Shown here piece by piece: positions 1 to 8,873 of a stretch of 64,000 bases of DNA (positions within the stretch are counted from its first letter, which is position 1; each line of letters begins with the position of its first letter). The DNA is from Flavobacterium sp. AG291. GTDB taxonomy: Bacteria > Bacteroidota > Bacteroidia > Flavobacteriales > Flavobacteriaceae. The stretch lies in the NCBI RefSeq assembly GCF_003350375.1, contig NZ_QQAR01000013.1, positions 62,001 to 126,000 on the forward strand, given 5' to 3'. The notes under the pieces were generated by a model, which was not told the origin of the DNA, ran no database searches, and worked only from the letters and a program-made list of their open reading frames with translations. The position numbers were made by a program, and so were the translations under genes.

Positions 1-1
1 C

Positions 2-1084
2 TGGCATGATGACAGCGTAACGATATCTAACGAATGCCCGTGGCTGGAAGACAGCAACGACGCATTACTGGTTGCCGAAAAGCTGGGAATACCATTCCAG
101 ACGGTAGACCTTAGCGAACAATATAAAGAACGTATAGTTGATTATATGTTCAACGAATATGAAAAGGGCAGGACGCCAAATCCTGATGTGCTTTGTAACC
201 GCGAAATTAAGTTTGACGTGTTTATGAAGATTGCCCTTAGCCTTGGTGCAGATTATGTGGCTACAGGTCACTATTGCCGTAAAGGAACGATTGAAAAAGA
301 TGGTAAAGAAACATACCAGCTTCTTGCCGGTGTTGATGGAAACAAAGACCAGTCGTACTTCCTTTGCCAGCTTTCACAGGAACAGCTTTCTAAAGCGTTG
401 TTCCCAATAGGTGAGCTTACAAAGCCGCAGGTGCGTGAGATCGCTGCCAAAATGGAATTGGTTACTGCTGAGAAAAAAGATTCGCAGGGACTTTGCTTTA
501 TAGGTAAAGTGAGACTGCCGGAATTTCTTCAGCAACAGCTTCAGCCTAAAGAAGGACTTATTTATGAGGTGAATGCAGATGTGCCAACTTATAATGAAGC
601 TACGCCTGAGTTCACATCGGTTAAAGAGCAACTTGCCTACGAAGCTAAAAACATTGATTACAAACCCGAAATGGGTAAAGTGGTTGGTAAGCACCAGGGT
701 GCGCATTACTTTACTATAGGACAACGTAAAGGCCTTAACGTAGGTGGTACTAAAGAAGCACTTTTCATTATTGCTACGGATATCGAAGCAAATGCTATTT
801 ATACCGGACAGGGGCACAACCACCCCGGACTTTTCCGTAAGGCATTGTTCATTCAGGAAGATGAGATACACTGGGTACGCGAAGACCTTGCCCTTAAAGA
901 TGGCGAGACAATGGATGTGATGGTACGTATACGCTACCGCCAGCCATTACAGAAAGCTACGTTGCACAAGTTTGATAACGGAATGTACATTTCGTTTGAA
1001 GAGCCGCAATCTGCCATTACCGAAGGACAATTTGCCGCGTGGCATATAGGCGATGAGCTTATTGGTTCAGGAGTGATTTCATAA
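2..1084 (+). CDS. mnmA: tRNA-specific 2-thiouridylase MnmA (5' end missing)
   Basis: MnmA transfers sulfur to C2 of wobble uridine 34 in tRNAs for Lys, Glu and Gln, using ATP and a persulfide relay in the cytoplasm. The open frame runs in from the window edge; the first readable residues are [14 protein letters not shown], so the N-terminal PP-loop motif (SGGVDS type) lies outside the window, roughly 30-40 residues. Both catalytic cysteines are visible: the one in [13 protein letters not shown] and the one in DSQGLCFIG. The C-terminal beta-barrel region ([10 protein letters not shown], then IRYRQPLQ) is complete to the stop at 1082. Identification is firm; only the start is unknown. Confidence 0.95.
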   Translation, partial: WHDDSVTISNECPWLEDSNDALLVAEKLGIPFQTVDLSEQYKERIVDYMFNEYEKGRTPNPDVLCNREIKFDVFMKIALSLGADYVATGHYCRKGTIEKDGKETYQLLAGVDGNKDQSYFLCQLSQEQLSKALFPIGELTKPQVREIAAKMELVTAEKKDSQGLCFIGKVRLPEFLQQQLQPKEGLIYEVNADVPTYNEATPEFTSVKEQLAYEAKNIDYKPEMGKVVGKHQGAHYFTIGQRKGLNVGGTKEALFIIATDIEANAIYTGQGHNHPGLFRKALFIQEDEIHWVREDLALKDGETMDVMVRIRYRQPLQKATLHKFDNGMYISFEEPQSAITEGQFAAWHIGDELIGSGVIS

Positions 1085-1111
1085 TGCTTTGTCATTGCTG
1101 ACGTGTCCTCT

Positions 1112-1143
1112 TGTCATTGCGAGGAGGTACGACGAAGCAATCT
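1112..1143. repeat. Dispersed intergenic repeat, TCATTGCGAGGAGG type
   Basis: This stretch (core TCATTGCGAGGAGG followed by ACGACGAAGCAATCT) matches a repeat that, from general knowledge, is scattered through intergenic regions of many Bacteroidota genomes. Only one copy is seen here, so its repeat nature rests on recall and not on the window. Confidence 0.4.
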
Positions 1144-1151
1144 AAATATAT

Positions 1152-1187
1152 AACGCCCTATACTGAAAAGTGTAGGGTGTTTTGTTT
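1152..1187 (+). terminator. Rho-independent terminator after mnmA
   Basis: A hairpin with arms ACGCCCTATACT and AGTGTAGGGTGT (one G-T pair) around a GAAA loop, followed by TTTTGTTTT. It separates mnmA from the next gene. Confidence 0.7.
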
Positions 1188-1211
1188 TAAGTAAAATGTT
1201 ATTTTTGCTAA

Positions 1212-1724
1212 ATGCAGTATACCTTTCAGCCATCACTCCCCACAGATTATAATGGACAATCTGTTTTAATTTCCGGAAAAGACTCATTGAAATATGGAGG
1301 TGTGGAATATCTTGTTGTCAATGAAGATGAAAAGCAACAAGTATTCGAAATAAGATATGAATTCCACACAGGGCCTTTTAAAGAAATTTTATTGGTAGAT
1401 GGTATATTAGCTGTTGGTTTCGAAGAATTCTTTTATTTGTTTGATACCATTACTAATGAGTTGCTATTAAAATTAAAAATGGAGTTTTATTTTGGTAAAT
1501 TACATTACCATGAAAACCTCTTTTATGTAGCTGATGCTTGTCATCTATTCTCCATAATGAAAAGCGGCGATATTATTTGGGAAACGGATGATTTGGCAAT
1601 TGACGGAGTTATAATTGATAAATTCACTAAAGACAAGATTTACGGAAAGGGTGAACATGATCCTCCGGAAGGATGGATTGATTTTATTCTTGATAAAATG
1701 ACAGGTAAAGTTTTAAAAAAATAA
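1212..1724 (+). CDS. Hypothetical protein, 170 aa
   Basis: Not recognised as a named family. The 170-residue protein has no signal peptide or membrane segment and is rich in beta-strand-like hydrophobic and aromatic stretches (LLVDGILAVGFEEFFYLFD, KLHYHENLFYVADACHLFS), as in single-domain beta-propeller-like immunity or sensor proteins. A TATTTTTG box sits only 5 bases before the ATG, so the mRNA may be nearly leaderless. The stop is 2 bases before the TatD start, suggesting co-transcription. Base composition is more AT-rich than mnmA. Confidence 0.6.
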   Translation: MQYTFQPSLPTDYNGQSVLISGKDSLKYGGVEYLVVNEDEKQQVFEIRYEFHTGPFKEILLVDGILAVGFEEFFYLFDTITNELLLKLKMEFYFGKLHYHENLFYVADACHLFSIMKSGDIIWETDDLAIDGVIIDKFTKDKIYGKGEHDPPEGWIDFILDKMTGKVLKK

Positions 1725-1726
1725 AA

Positions 1727-2371
1727 ATGCTCTACAACCTCCATACCCACAAATCATCAAACGATACCAACATCTTCGATATCGTAAACCGTTATCCTTA
1801 CGAAGATATTGATGTACCGTTTTTTTCTACGGGTATCCATCCATGGCATATTGATGAGGAGAAGATCGAGGAGCATTTGAGTATCATTGAAAACCGACTT
1901 TCATTACCCGGTTGCCTTGCCATTGGCGAATGCGGATTGGATAAACGCATCGAAAAACCACTCGATTTACAGATAGAAGTGTTTGAAAAACACTTACTGT
2001 TAGCGAAAAAACACCAAAAACCCGTAATTTTGCACCTTGTTGCTGCGTTTCAGGAACTGATAGAAGTACACAACCGTATTAAACCTGGCGTGCCGATGAT
2101 TGTTCACGGGTTCTCTAAGAACATTCAGGTTGCGAAGCAATTGCTGGATAATGGGTTTTATTTGTCGTTTGGCAAGTACCTGTTGCGTAATCCTGAATTG
2201 TCGGCTGTGTTTGCAGAAGTCCCTGCTGACAGGTTCTTTCTGGAGACAGATATGGTAGAAGAGAGCATTACTGAAGTATATGCTAAAGCTGCGGCAGCAA
2301 GAAATATTGATATCGAAGATTTAAAAGATATAGTAAGCACTAATTTTAAAACCGTTTTTAAGAATGGCTGA
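1727..2371 (+). CDS. TatD-family metal-dependent hydrolase
   Basis: TatD-type proteins are cytoplasmic metal-dependent nucleases or phosphoesterases of the amidohydrolase fold. The start MLYNLHTHKSS carries the HxH metal-binding pair; GECGLDKR gives the conserved glutamate; VILHLVAA the next histidine; and LETDM the C-terminal aspartate. At 214 residues it is shorter than typical TatD (about 260) and matches the compact Bacteroidota subfamily. It overlaps tcdA by 8 bases, so the two are probably translated together. The exact substrate is unknown. Confidence 0.85.
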   Translation: MLYNLHTHKSSNDTNIFDIVNRYPYEDIDVPFFSTGIHPWHIDEEKIEEHLSIIENRLSLPGCLAIGECGLDKRIEKPLDLQIEVFEKHLLLAKKHQKPVILHLVAAFQELIEVHNRIKPGVPMIVHGFSKNIQVAKQLLDNGFYLSFGKYLLRNPELSAVFAEVPADRFFLETDMVEESITEVYAKAAAARNIDIEDLKDIVSTNFKTVFKNG

Positions 2372-3089
2372 TTGGAGAGAAAGGGCAGAGCTCCTTTTTA
2401 AAAAAGAAGGACTGGAAAGATTAAAGAATGCACACGTAATGGTGGTTGGCCTTGGAGGCGTTGGTTCCTTTGCGGCTGAGTTCCTTGCAAGGGCAGGAGT
2501 GGGTAATATGACTATTGTGGATGGTGACGTGGTAGATATCACAAATATCAATCGACAGTTGCCGGCATTGCATTCTACAGTTGGGCAACCAAAGGTAAAA
2601 ATTGTTGGTGACCGTCTTATGGATATCAATCCCGAACTGAACCTGATACGTGTACAGGAATTCCTTTCTCCGGAGCGTGCTTATGAACTGGTTACGCCCG
2701 AGTATGATTATGTTCTTGACTGTATCGACAGTATTACGCCTAAATTAAACCTGTTAATCTCTGCGAGACGTCAAAAGGTTAAGATTATCAGTAATATGGG
2801 CGCAGGAGGCAAATATGAAGCCGGTAAGGTGCGTGTGGCGGATATCAGCAAGACAGAATACTGCCCTTTAGCTAAAACAGTACGTAAACGCCTTAAGAAG
2901 GAAGGAATATCAAAAGGGGTAAAAGTAGTTTACTCTATTGAATATCCTGACCAGACAAGCCTTAAAATGACGGACGGCTCTAATTTCAAAAAATCATTCT
3001 TTGGAACCAACAGCTGGATTCCCGCAGTCTTCGGACTGCATTCCGCTGAAACAGTAGTCAAGTACCTTATAGGTCACGGTAATAAATAA
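2364..3089 (+). CDS. tcdA: tRNA threonylcarbamoyladenosine dehydratase TcdA
   Basis: TcdA is an E1-like (ThiF/MoeB fold) enzyme that uses ATP to cyclise t6A at tRNA position 37 into ct6A. The nucleotide-binding loop VVGLGGVGSFAAEFLARAG is near residues 28-46, followed by the family signature DGDVVDITNINRQLPAL and GQPKVK. It is 241 residues, slightly shorter than the E. coli protein (268), with the usual C-terminal PAVFGLHSAETVVKYL helix. It is a plain TcdA and not MoeB, since it lacks the rhodanese domain and CxxC zinc sites. Confidence 0.9.
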   Translation: MADWRERAELLFKKEGLERLKNAHVMVVGLGGVGSFAAEFLARAGVGNMTIVDGDVVDITNINRQLPALHSTVGQPKVKIVGDRLMDINPELNLIRVQEFLSPERAYELVTPEYDYVLDCIDSITPKLNLLISARRQKVKIISNMGAGGKYEAGKVRVADISKTEYCPLAKTVRKRLKKEGISKGVKVVYSIEYPDQTSLKMTDGSNFKKSFFGTNSWIPAVFGLHSAETVVKYLIGHGNK

Positions 3090-3121
3090 AAAATGCCCTT
3101 CGAAAAGAAGGGCATTTTTTT
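3087..3121. terminator. Bidirectional terminator between tcdA and the convergent gene
   Basis: A perfect stem AAATGCCCTT / AAGGGCATTT with A and T tracts on both sides. It can end both tcdA (+) and the gene at 3135-4424 (-). Confidence 0.85.
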
Positions 3122-3134
3122 ATAGCGATATTTT

Positions 3135-4424
3135 TTATGGTGTAGTCGTTGTTTGGGTTGCCGGCTTCTGCGCTGACGAAGCTGGTTTTGTAGCAGCAGG
3201 TTTCGGTGCCGGTTTGGTAGTTGTTCCTGTTCCCGGTGTCGAGGCTGGCTTTCCTGTTGTTCCCGCCGGTTTCGCACCTGTAGCCGGTTTAGCAAAAGTT
3301 CCCGTTGCAGCTCTTGGTGAGCGTACTCCTGTTGTTAGAGGAGCAACGGTTGCCGGTTTTACGGCAGGTGCCTGAATCGAATCTGTTACAGGAAGGATAG
3401 TAGGAGGCCCAATTGGAACATAAAGATCCGTTATCCATTCCGAAGGGCGTTTTGATTTTAGTACGCCTTTGCTGTAAAGCTCAATGTATGTACCTGTTGT
3501 GTTTTCTTCAAGTGTTTTTTCGGTAATGTATTTATGCGCTGCATCCCAAACTTTGGGTAAATGAGAGTAATCCCCTTTAAGGGTTGTCTTCAGGGCTTTG
3601 AATTCAATATATTTTCCGCCTTCATACTCGCTACCCGGTGATGTGAACATCTCTTCTTTGATAGGGATACAAATTACATATGATGCTGTACCCTCTGTTT
3701 TGTTGTAATTCCTGTAAAGGATGAACGGAGAACCTTTCTTCACTATTTTGTTCTTTTTCATGAAGTTAAGGAGCTTAGGAAACGTTTCAGCCGATTTTTT
3801 ATTAATATCTTCTATTTTAGAAGTAACTGCATGTCCAATGTAGAATGCTCCTGTTTTATTAACTAGTCCTTTAACTTCTACTTCATTTTTAGCAAGTTCA
3901 TTTACAAGGAATGAGTTTAGGTTTTTAAGGCCGTTATCCAGAGAGGTTTCCATAACCTTATTTACATTTCCGCCACCACGAAGGAAAGCATTTGCCTTTT
4001 CCATAAAACTAAGGTCTCCACGCATACGAATGGTTACTTTGGTGTTTTTAAGGGTATCTTTAAAATTCCAGGCGATATCAGAATTCAGGCCATCAATTAC
4101 AGCCTTCTGAATGATAGAATCATTTTCTACCAGTTTAACGGTTTGTACTTTTCCGGTGCTTCTGTCTTTTTTCCATGACATCGTAGCACCATTACCTGAT
4201 GAGTTTTCAGAATAGGTATATACAGCAGTGGTATCACTGCCGGTTAGAATTCCCAGGTTTTCCCAGTTTTTGTATTCGTTTATATAGTTGTAAAGCACCA
4301 TTTTAGGTACTTTTATTACGCCTTCTTTTTTGATGTCATATTTTCCATCCTGGGTTGCTATAAAAACGGTAACCGCAACTACTGACAGAAGCAGTAGGAG
4401 AAACACATATTTAACAATTTTCAT
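3135..4424 (-). CDS. SRPBCC plus GyrI-like protein with Pro/Thr-rich tail
   Basis: The protein has one N-terminal membrane helix (VKYVFLLLLLSVVAVTVFI), then a polyketide-cyclase/START-like (SRPBCC) domain (KVPKMVLYNYINEYKNWENLG, about residues 30-190), then a GyrI/AraC-effector-like domain (FYIGHAVTSKIED through LELYSKGV, about 195-335). The last 80 residues are a low-complexity tail of repeated Pro, Thr, Ala and Lys (TKPAPKPAATKP). Anchored with the domains probably outside the cytoplasm. Flavobacteria carry shorter versions without the tail. Ligand unknown. Confidence 0.7.
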   Translation of the reverse strand: MKIVKYVFLLLLLSVVAVTVFIATQDGKYDIKKEGVIKVPKMVLYNYINEYKNWENLGILTGSDTTAVYTYSENSSGNGATMSWKKDRSTGKVQTVKLVENDSIIQKAVIDGLNSDIAWNFKDTLKNTKVTIRMRGDLSFMEKANAFLRGGGNVNKVMETSLDNGLKNLNSFLVNELAKNEVEVKGLVNKTGAFYIGHAVTSKIEDINKKSAETFPKLLNFMKKNKIVKKGSPFILYRNYNKTEGTASYVICIPIKEEMFTSPGSEYEGGKYIEFKALKTTLKGDYSHLPKVWDAAHKYITEKTLEENTTGTYIELYSKGVLKSKRPSEWITDLYVPIGPPTILPVTDSIQAPAVKPATVAPLTTGVRSPRAATGTFAKPATGAKPAGTTGKPASTPGTGTTTKPAPKPAATKPASSAQKPATQTTTTP

Positions 4425-4516
4425 GTACAGAAAACTTTAAGTTTGTTGTAAAATTATGACAATTTATTTTAACAAACCAATTATCTTTTAAAGTTCGGAA
4501 AAACACGACGAAATAC

Positions 4517-4546
4517 AAAAAAAGCCTCCTGAAACGGAGGCTTTTA
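4517..4546 (-). terminator. Terminator of the 4549-7081 leftward operon
   Basis: Hairpin AAGCCTCC / GGAGGCTT with an A tract on its left, which is a U tract in the leftward transcript. Confidence 0.7.
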
Positions 4547-4548
4547 TA

Positions 4549-4926
4549 TTAATGATCGCATTCTAAGTAATCGTTAGGATAAGGAGAGAGACTTACTTTG
4601 TCTACTAAAAGAAAGATGTCACTTTCTCGGGTGTAGATGTCTATTTCTTCACTTATTTTTCCGGAATTCATAGTTTTCCTGTGTGTAGTGATATTATATT
4701 CCTGTAATTTGTCAGTGACATGGTAATTAAAAGAGATTACTTCGCGATAATCGCTTCTGAACTGTAATTTCCAGTGGTATTGTTCACCTCGTTTCTCTTC
4801 AGTTTTCAGTCTGTAGGATATTTTAGAGTAGCAACTGGTTTTTTGCCACTCGTCCCATCCGGTATTATCCTGAGCAAAAATCGAAATGCAGGTAAACAGT
4901 AAAAGTATAGGCAATAGCTTTTTCAT
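4549..4926 (-). CDS. Secreted hypothetical protein, 125 aa
   Basis: A clear Sec signal peptide (KKLLPILLLFTCISIFAQD) precedes a 106-residue mature domain with many charged and aromatic residues and two cysteines (SCYSKISYRL near the start, LECDH at the end) that could pair. It starts 3 bases after the COG3014 gene and is the last gene of that operon. No family recognised; by position it replaces the small YcfL-like lipoprotein of proteobacterial LpoB/COG3014 operons, but similarity is not evident. Confidence 0.65.
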   Translation of the reverse strand: MKKLLPILLLFTCISIFAQDNTGWDEWQKTSCYSKISYRLKTEEKRGEQYHWKLQFRSDYREVISFNYHVTDKLQEYNITTHRKTMNSGKISEEIDIYTRESDIFLLVDKVSLSPYPNDYLECDH

Positions 4927-4929
4927 ACT

Positions 4930-6474
4930 TTATGGTTTTATGGGTGTTTCTGTATTTATTGTAGCGCCTGTCTTTTCAGCTGATTCTGTTGTAACAGGCT
5001 GCTCGGCAGGCTTATCAGGATTAACCTGAGTCCTTCCAAGGTCAAAATAGTTTACAATCTGGAGTCCTTTTTTATACGGTATGGTAATTACGTCTGTATC
5101 TACCACACCGCTAGGGCCATATTTTTTTATCGTAAATTTATTTTCGCCTTCTTGTAAAGGTACACGTGCATAACCAATAGTACCAGGTAGTGATTGCCAG
5201 TTTCTGGTGTCTGCTTTTTCGGTTGCAGCTCCTGCTATATCACCACCAAGCCTGAAAATATCTTCACCATCATCGCCTAGCATACTTTTACCTAAAGCGG
5301 CCAAACCTGCACTTGCTGCTTTCTTGGCAGCAAAACGGGCTACTATGTCTACCACTTCACGTAGCATCCTGTCTTTCAGGCATTGTTTGGCAATAGGATA
5401 AAAGTCCTGTCCGGTTTCTAGCGGTAATTCCCTGTCGTTTACAAGTATTGATGCCCTGCTGTAAAAACTCTCCCTTTTCCTGTATTTTGGGATAGCAACT
5501 GCATTTACAGTACCTACATTAAAGCCCGTGGGGATTGGCAAAAAGAAATCTACCAGCTTACCATCTTCCATATAGGAGGCATAAAACCAATAATTTGCAG
5601 CCGAGTAGGTTAGTATTATCTGGTCTTTGGCAGGAGCAAGGCCATTCTCCCAAAAGATAATAGCTTCTCCCGAAGGCATCGCAGCATCCGGCTGTACTAA
5701 TGGGCCGTTAGCACCTGTTTTTGGCAGTTCAATTGGCTGAAGGTTGTATTTTTTAAGATAACGGTTATAGTCATCAATGAACCCCATTTGCTTTGCTGTG
5801 CGTGCCAAATCATACTTCAATTGCTGAGGCATGGCAATACCAAAGAAATTTCCGCCATCCGTATCATATATTTCGGCAGCATTCCTGTAGGCTATAAACG
5901 CATTGTTTATGTCTCCCGTACTTTCATATATGAGTCCCTGCAAAATCTGAGAAAAGGCATCACGGCTATATTTGTTCTTATTGTCTTTGTATTTCTCATT
6001 AAGTTCAAGCAGTTTAATGTCGATCCTCTTGGCTTCAACAAGAGCTTCGTTAGGCAGTCCAAGATGAAAATAATTGAGTGCCATATAATAATGAATGGTC
6101 ACCTTTTCAAAATCTTCACCTTTATAAGGCTCTGCCATTGGGTTTGTGAGCTTGGCAGCAACAACTTGTCCGGCATTCGAGCGTATCTTATCATCAATCA
6201 TGATGTAAGCCTTCTCAAAGAGGAGGTTGCTTGCCCTGTAATTGCCGAGCAGATGTTCCATCTTTCCTTTTTCCATAAGATACAGCAACCTGTTCCTGTC
6301 TTTATTCAGGAATTTATTGGTTTCAATCTCATTAACGGCTTTTTTAAATTGTCCGTTATAAAGGTCAGATTCTAACGTAGTCTTCGTATTGTAAGTGCCA
6401 CAGGAATACAGGCCGGTCAATAGGAGCACAGCAGCTGTTTTAGAAATAGCAGAAACAGTATTCTTAAGTAGCAT
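4930..6474 (-). CDS. COG3014-like TPR lipoprotein
   Basis: A lipobox-like signal (LLLTGLYSCG) predicts an outer-membrane lipoprotein. Residues about 40-240 form helical TPR-like repeats (YNGQFKKAVNEIE, GNYRASNLLFEKAY, HLGLPNEALVEAKRI, GDINNAFIAYRNAAEIYD). The C-terminal half is beta-rich with a basic stretch and ends in a Glu/Pro/Thr-rich tail. This matches the COG3014 family, whose genes in many bacteria sit beside LpoB-like penicillin-binding-protein activators, as here. Molecular role unknown; a link to cell-wall synthesis is inferred from the neighbour. Confidence 0.8.
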   Translation of the reverse strand: MLLKNTVSAISKTAAVLLLTGLYSCGTYNTKTTLESDLYNGQFKKAVNEIETNKFLNKDRNRLLYLMEKGKMEHLLGNYRASNLLFEKAYIMIDDKIRSNAGQVVAAKLTNPMAEPYKGEDFEKVTIHYYMALNYFHLGLPNEALVEAKRIDIKLLELNEKYKDNKNKYSRDAFSQILQGLIYESTGDINNAFIAYRNAAEIYDTDGGNFFGIAMPQQLKYDLARTAKQMGFIDDYNRYLKKYNLQPIELPKTGANGPLVQPDAAMPSGEAIIFWENGLAPAKDQIILTYSAANYWFYASYMEDGKLVDFFLPIPTGFNVGTVNAVAIPKYRKRESFYSRASILVNDRELPLETGQDFYPIAKQCLKDRMLREVVDIVARFAAKKAASAGLAALGKSMLGDDGEDIFRLGGDIAGAATEKADTRNWQSLPGTIGYARVPLQEGENKFTIKKYGPSGVVDTDVITIPYKKGLQIVNYFDLGRTQVNPDKPAEQPVTTESAEKTGATINTETPIKP

Positions 6475-6490
6475 AAAAATTACTCAGGAA

Positions 6491-7081
6491 TTACTTGATG
6501 TACTTTTTGATCTTTTTGTCACCTATCCAAACTTTTTCGTTAGTCTGAATGTTGGTAAGTTCAAGGTCAATCTGATAATAAACTGTTTTTTCTTTTTTGT
6601 TAGAGTCAACAATAGAGTTGATAGTTCCCTGTAGCATGAAATCAGCACCGTTCTCAAGGCCGAATTTTTTCATGGTAGATTGTGAAGCAAAGTTTTGCTG
6701 ATCAGCTCTTTCAGCACGAATCTCCTCACGTTTAGCTCCGGCCTGAACCAGTTTCATTCTTCCTGAATTGATGATCGCTTTTTCGATGTCTTTAGAGAAA
6801 GTTTCCGATTCGATATGTTCGTGTGATTTATTTGTAATAAGGCCAACGATGATAACCGGTTTTTTTCCTCCGTTTTCCGAAGCATAAGTGCTGTACCATG
6901 AATGTGCCATAAGATCGGCAGTAATGGCCTCGGCAGTAAGTCTTGAATCGGTTTCGTTCCAACGTCCGCTAAGGTCGGTTACGCTTTGTTCATCTACGCG
7001 TGTTACCTGTTGGCTTCCGCAATTTGATAGTGTCAGTCCTAATGCGGCAGCTAAGATGAATTTGTAGGTAAATTTTTTCAT
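6491..7081 (-). CDS. LpoB-like penicillin-binding protein activator
   Basis: LpoB-type lipoproteins reach from the outer membrane to activate PBP1-class peptidoglycan synthases. The protein has a signal with lipobox (LGLTLSNCG) and then the family pattern: DLSGRWNETDSRLTAEAITADLM, VGLITNKSHEHIESETFSKDIEKAIINSGRMKLV and GADFMLQGTINSI. It is 196 residues, normal for the family. It is the first gene of a leftward operon with the COG3014 lipoprotein (16-base gap). The 200 bases upstream (7082-7284) hold its promoter and no other gene. Confidence 0.85.
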   Translation of the reverse strand: MKKFTYKFILAAALGLTLSNCGSQQVTRVDEQSVTDLSGRWNETDSRLTAEAITADLMAHSWYSTYASENGGKKPVIIVGLITNKSHEHIESETFSKDIEKAIINSGRMKLVQAGAKREEIRAERADQQNFASQSTMKKFGLENGADFMLQGTINSIVDSNKKEKTVYYQIDLELTNIQTNEKVWIGDKKIKKYIK

Positions 7082-7284
7082 GTGTTTTATTGATTAAATG
7101 ATTTGTAATTTAATAAAAAAATGTGTGTTAATATTGTCTTAAACAAACAATGTGCCATTTTTTTGCAAATCTCTTATAAACAGAAAACACTCGCGTACGA
7201 GTGTTTCTAAGTTAAGATTTTATCTTAGGATTATGAAAAATTCTTACGTTTTAAACCGTTTTGTCATAATCTGTAATCTGAGTT

Positions 7285-7794
7285 TTATTGCTGATTATGT
7301 GTCCATTGTTGTGTCATGCCTGATGATAAAGTTCCAGTTTTGGTTTCCAGAACTTCGCCATTCCTTACAACTCTTAATGTGTAATCTGAAGATGTACTGC
7401 CTCCATTGCCACAAGTATCGTAGTACTCAATCCAGTATTTATAAGTTCCTGTTGGAGCTGTACCTGCTTCCCAGAAAATATTTTCATTAGGTCCCTGTGG
7501 GCAGTCTTCGCATAAGCAGTCTACATCCAGTTCGCCGCCCTGTCCAAAAGGATTCAGGTAAGAAATCTCTGTTCCGTCCGGAGTTATTACGTGCAAATCA
7601 AGGTCTACGTTTTCTTCATTGGTAAACTTTAGGTTAAAACGTGGATTTCCCGGTTGTCCTACAAGTTCAGGCTCTTCAGTAACCTGATTGTTGTTGTCAT
7701 CATTGCTGTTGCATGATAGAAAGAGACAGAAGAAAGCCAGTAAAGCTACTGCCATTCTGGTGTCAGGATTTAAGAAAAAGTTTTTTCTTTTCAT
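7285..7794 (-). CDS. Lipoprotein with DUF2135-like beta domain
   Basis: A signal peptide with lipobox (AFFCLFLSCNS) is followed by an Asn/Asp linker and a beta-rich domain: FTNEENVDLDLHVITPDGTEISY, then a cysteine-rich turn (VDCLCEDCPQG), then YKYWIEYYDTCG. The DLDLHVxxPDG pattern is typical of DUF2135-like and pre-peptidase-like domains that often bind calcium. Four cysteines in or near the turn could form disulfides. Function unknown; it stands alone. Confidence 0.65.
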   Translation of the reverse strand: MKRKNFFLNPDTRMAVALLAFFCLFLSCNSNDDNNNQVTEEPELVGQPGNPRFNLKFTNEENVDLDLHVITPDGTEISYLNPFGQGGELDVDCLCEDCPQGPNENIFWEAGTAPTGTYKYWIEYYDTCGNGGSTSSDYTLRVVRNGEVLETKTGTLSSGMTQQWTHNQQ

Positions 7795-7939
7795 GGTTTA
7801 AATTGTTTTGGTTGTTAATAAATATAAATTGGTTTTAGGTGTGCGCTTTTTTTGAACCTTAATGCTGCTAAAGAACCTTATTTAGCTCTTAGTGTCTGAA
7901 TTAGTGTGTCAAAAATCAAATTTAGGGTATAGTGTAAAA

Positions 7940-7971
7940 TAAAAAAATACCAATAAATAGGTATTTTTTTA
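7940..7971. terminator. Symmetric hairpin with A/T tracts
   Basis: Arms AAAAAAATACC and GGTATTTTTTT pair perfectly around a 7-base loop. It could work in either direction but no gene ends close to it on the plus strand, so its role is unclear. Confidence 0.5.
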
Positions 7972-8218
7972 TGAGTTTCGATATGTTTTTACAAGACTAG
8001 AGCAGATGATTGTAAAAATTTAATTGATATTCTTCAGAATAAAATTAAAAGATATTATAATCTCCTCTTAACAGGCGACGCTGTTTTGCGAAAGCGCTTT
8101 TTTTGCGGCGAAAGATGCGGTAAAAAAGTGCGATTATTTTATTTGGTTTTTCCATAGCCCCCTATAATTTATGTGTTGTATATGGTAACACTACAAATTT
8201 GAGGATAAACCTAAAACG

Positions 8219-8251
8219 AAAAAATACCCATAAGAGGGTATTTTTAAAAAA
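8219..8251 (-). terminator. Terminator of the two-component operon
   Basis: Hairpin AAAATACCC / GGGTATTTT just downstream of the response regulator stop at 8259. Confidence 0.7.
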
Positions 8252-8258
8252 TTACTTA

Positions 8259-8873
8259 CTAAAAATCATATTTTTTCTCCATCGAATAGCGAAGGAGTTC
8301 GCTTTTTCCCTGTAGGCTGAGTTTCTTTAGAATGTTCTTTCTGTGAGTGTCTACGGTTGTTTTGCCTATAAAAAGAATATCCGCAATATCTTGTGAGGTT
8401 TTGCCTTCGCCGATAAGCTTAACAATTTCCATTTCGCGTTTGCTTAACGGTACGTCCTGTTCTGTCTTTTTGATATTGGTATTCTTGAGTGTGGCGTCAA
8501 AATACTCTTCGCCATCCATCACTGTCCTAATGGCAGTGACAACCGTTTTAAGCGATGAGTTTTTCATAATATAACCAGATGCGCCCGCTTCCTGCATTTT
8601 AGTAACCGCTTCATCCTGTTCAAACATGCTAAAGGCAATAACCCTCATGTTTGGAAAATCTTTTTTTATCTGAATGGTTGCGTTAATTCCATCCATTTTA
8701 GGCATACGGATGTCTGTTAGCACCACATCGGGTTTTCTTAGCCTTACTATTTCAATAAGCTTTTCGCCATCGTTAGCTTCGCCAACAACCTGTATGTCTT
8801 CTTCATATTCAAGAAAAAGCTTGATACCGTCTATAAGTGACTGATGGTCTTCTGCTATTACTACGTTAATCAT
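8259..8873 (-). CDS. NarL/FixJ-family response regulator
   Basis: A two-domain transcription regulator of 204 residues. The receiver domain has the acidic pair near E8-D9, the phosphoacceptor D54 (VVLTDIRMPKMDG), and the conserved Thr/Ser and Lys positions (AFSMFE, IMKNSS). The C-terminal LuxR-type helix-turn-helix is at about 138-200 (LSKREMEIVKLIGEGKTSQDIADILFIGKTTVDTHRKNILKKL). It overlaps the histidine kinase gene upstream by 8 bases, so the pair is almost certainly cognate. Target genes cannot be read from the window. Confidence 0.93.
   Translation of the reverse strand: MINVVIAEDHQSLIDGIKLFLEYEEDIQVVGEANDGEKLIEIVRLRKPDVVLTDIRMPKMDGINATIQIKKDFPNMRVIAFSMFEQDEAVTKMQEAGASGYIMKNSSLKTVVTAIRTVMDGEEYFDATLKNTNIKKTEQDVPLSKREMEIVKLIGEGKTSQDIADILFIGKTTVDTHRKNILKKLSLQGKSELLRYSMEKKYDF

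Larger units (their letters stand above)
7795..8258. other. Intergenic region, 464 bases, no gene
   Basis: No convincing coding frame. It contains the promoter region of the 7285-7794 lipoprotein, an AT-rich hairpin at 7940-7971, a GC-richer patch at about 8065-8135 with short GCGAAAGCGC and GCGGCGAAA motifs, and the terminator of the two-component operon at 8219-8251. Confidence 0.6.

Noticed and set aside
374..871. 165-codon open frame on the minus strand inside mnmA
   Set aside because: Lies wholly over a strongly conserved gene; its product has no domain and reflects codon use of mnmA.
3074..3295. 73-codon basic minus-strand frame at the end of the SRPBCC gene
   Set aside because: It reads the low-complexity Pro/Thr tail in another frame, giving Arg/Gln repeats; the SRPBCC frame is the real one.
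5788..6375. 195-codon plus-strand frame inside the COG3014 gene
   Set aside because: Shadow of a conserved gene on the other strand; no own start signals or recognisable domain.
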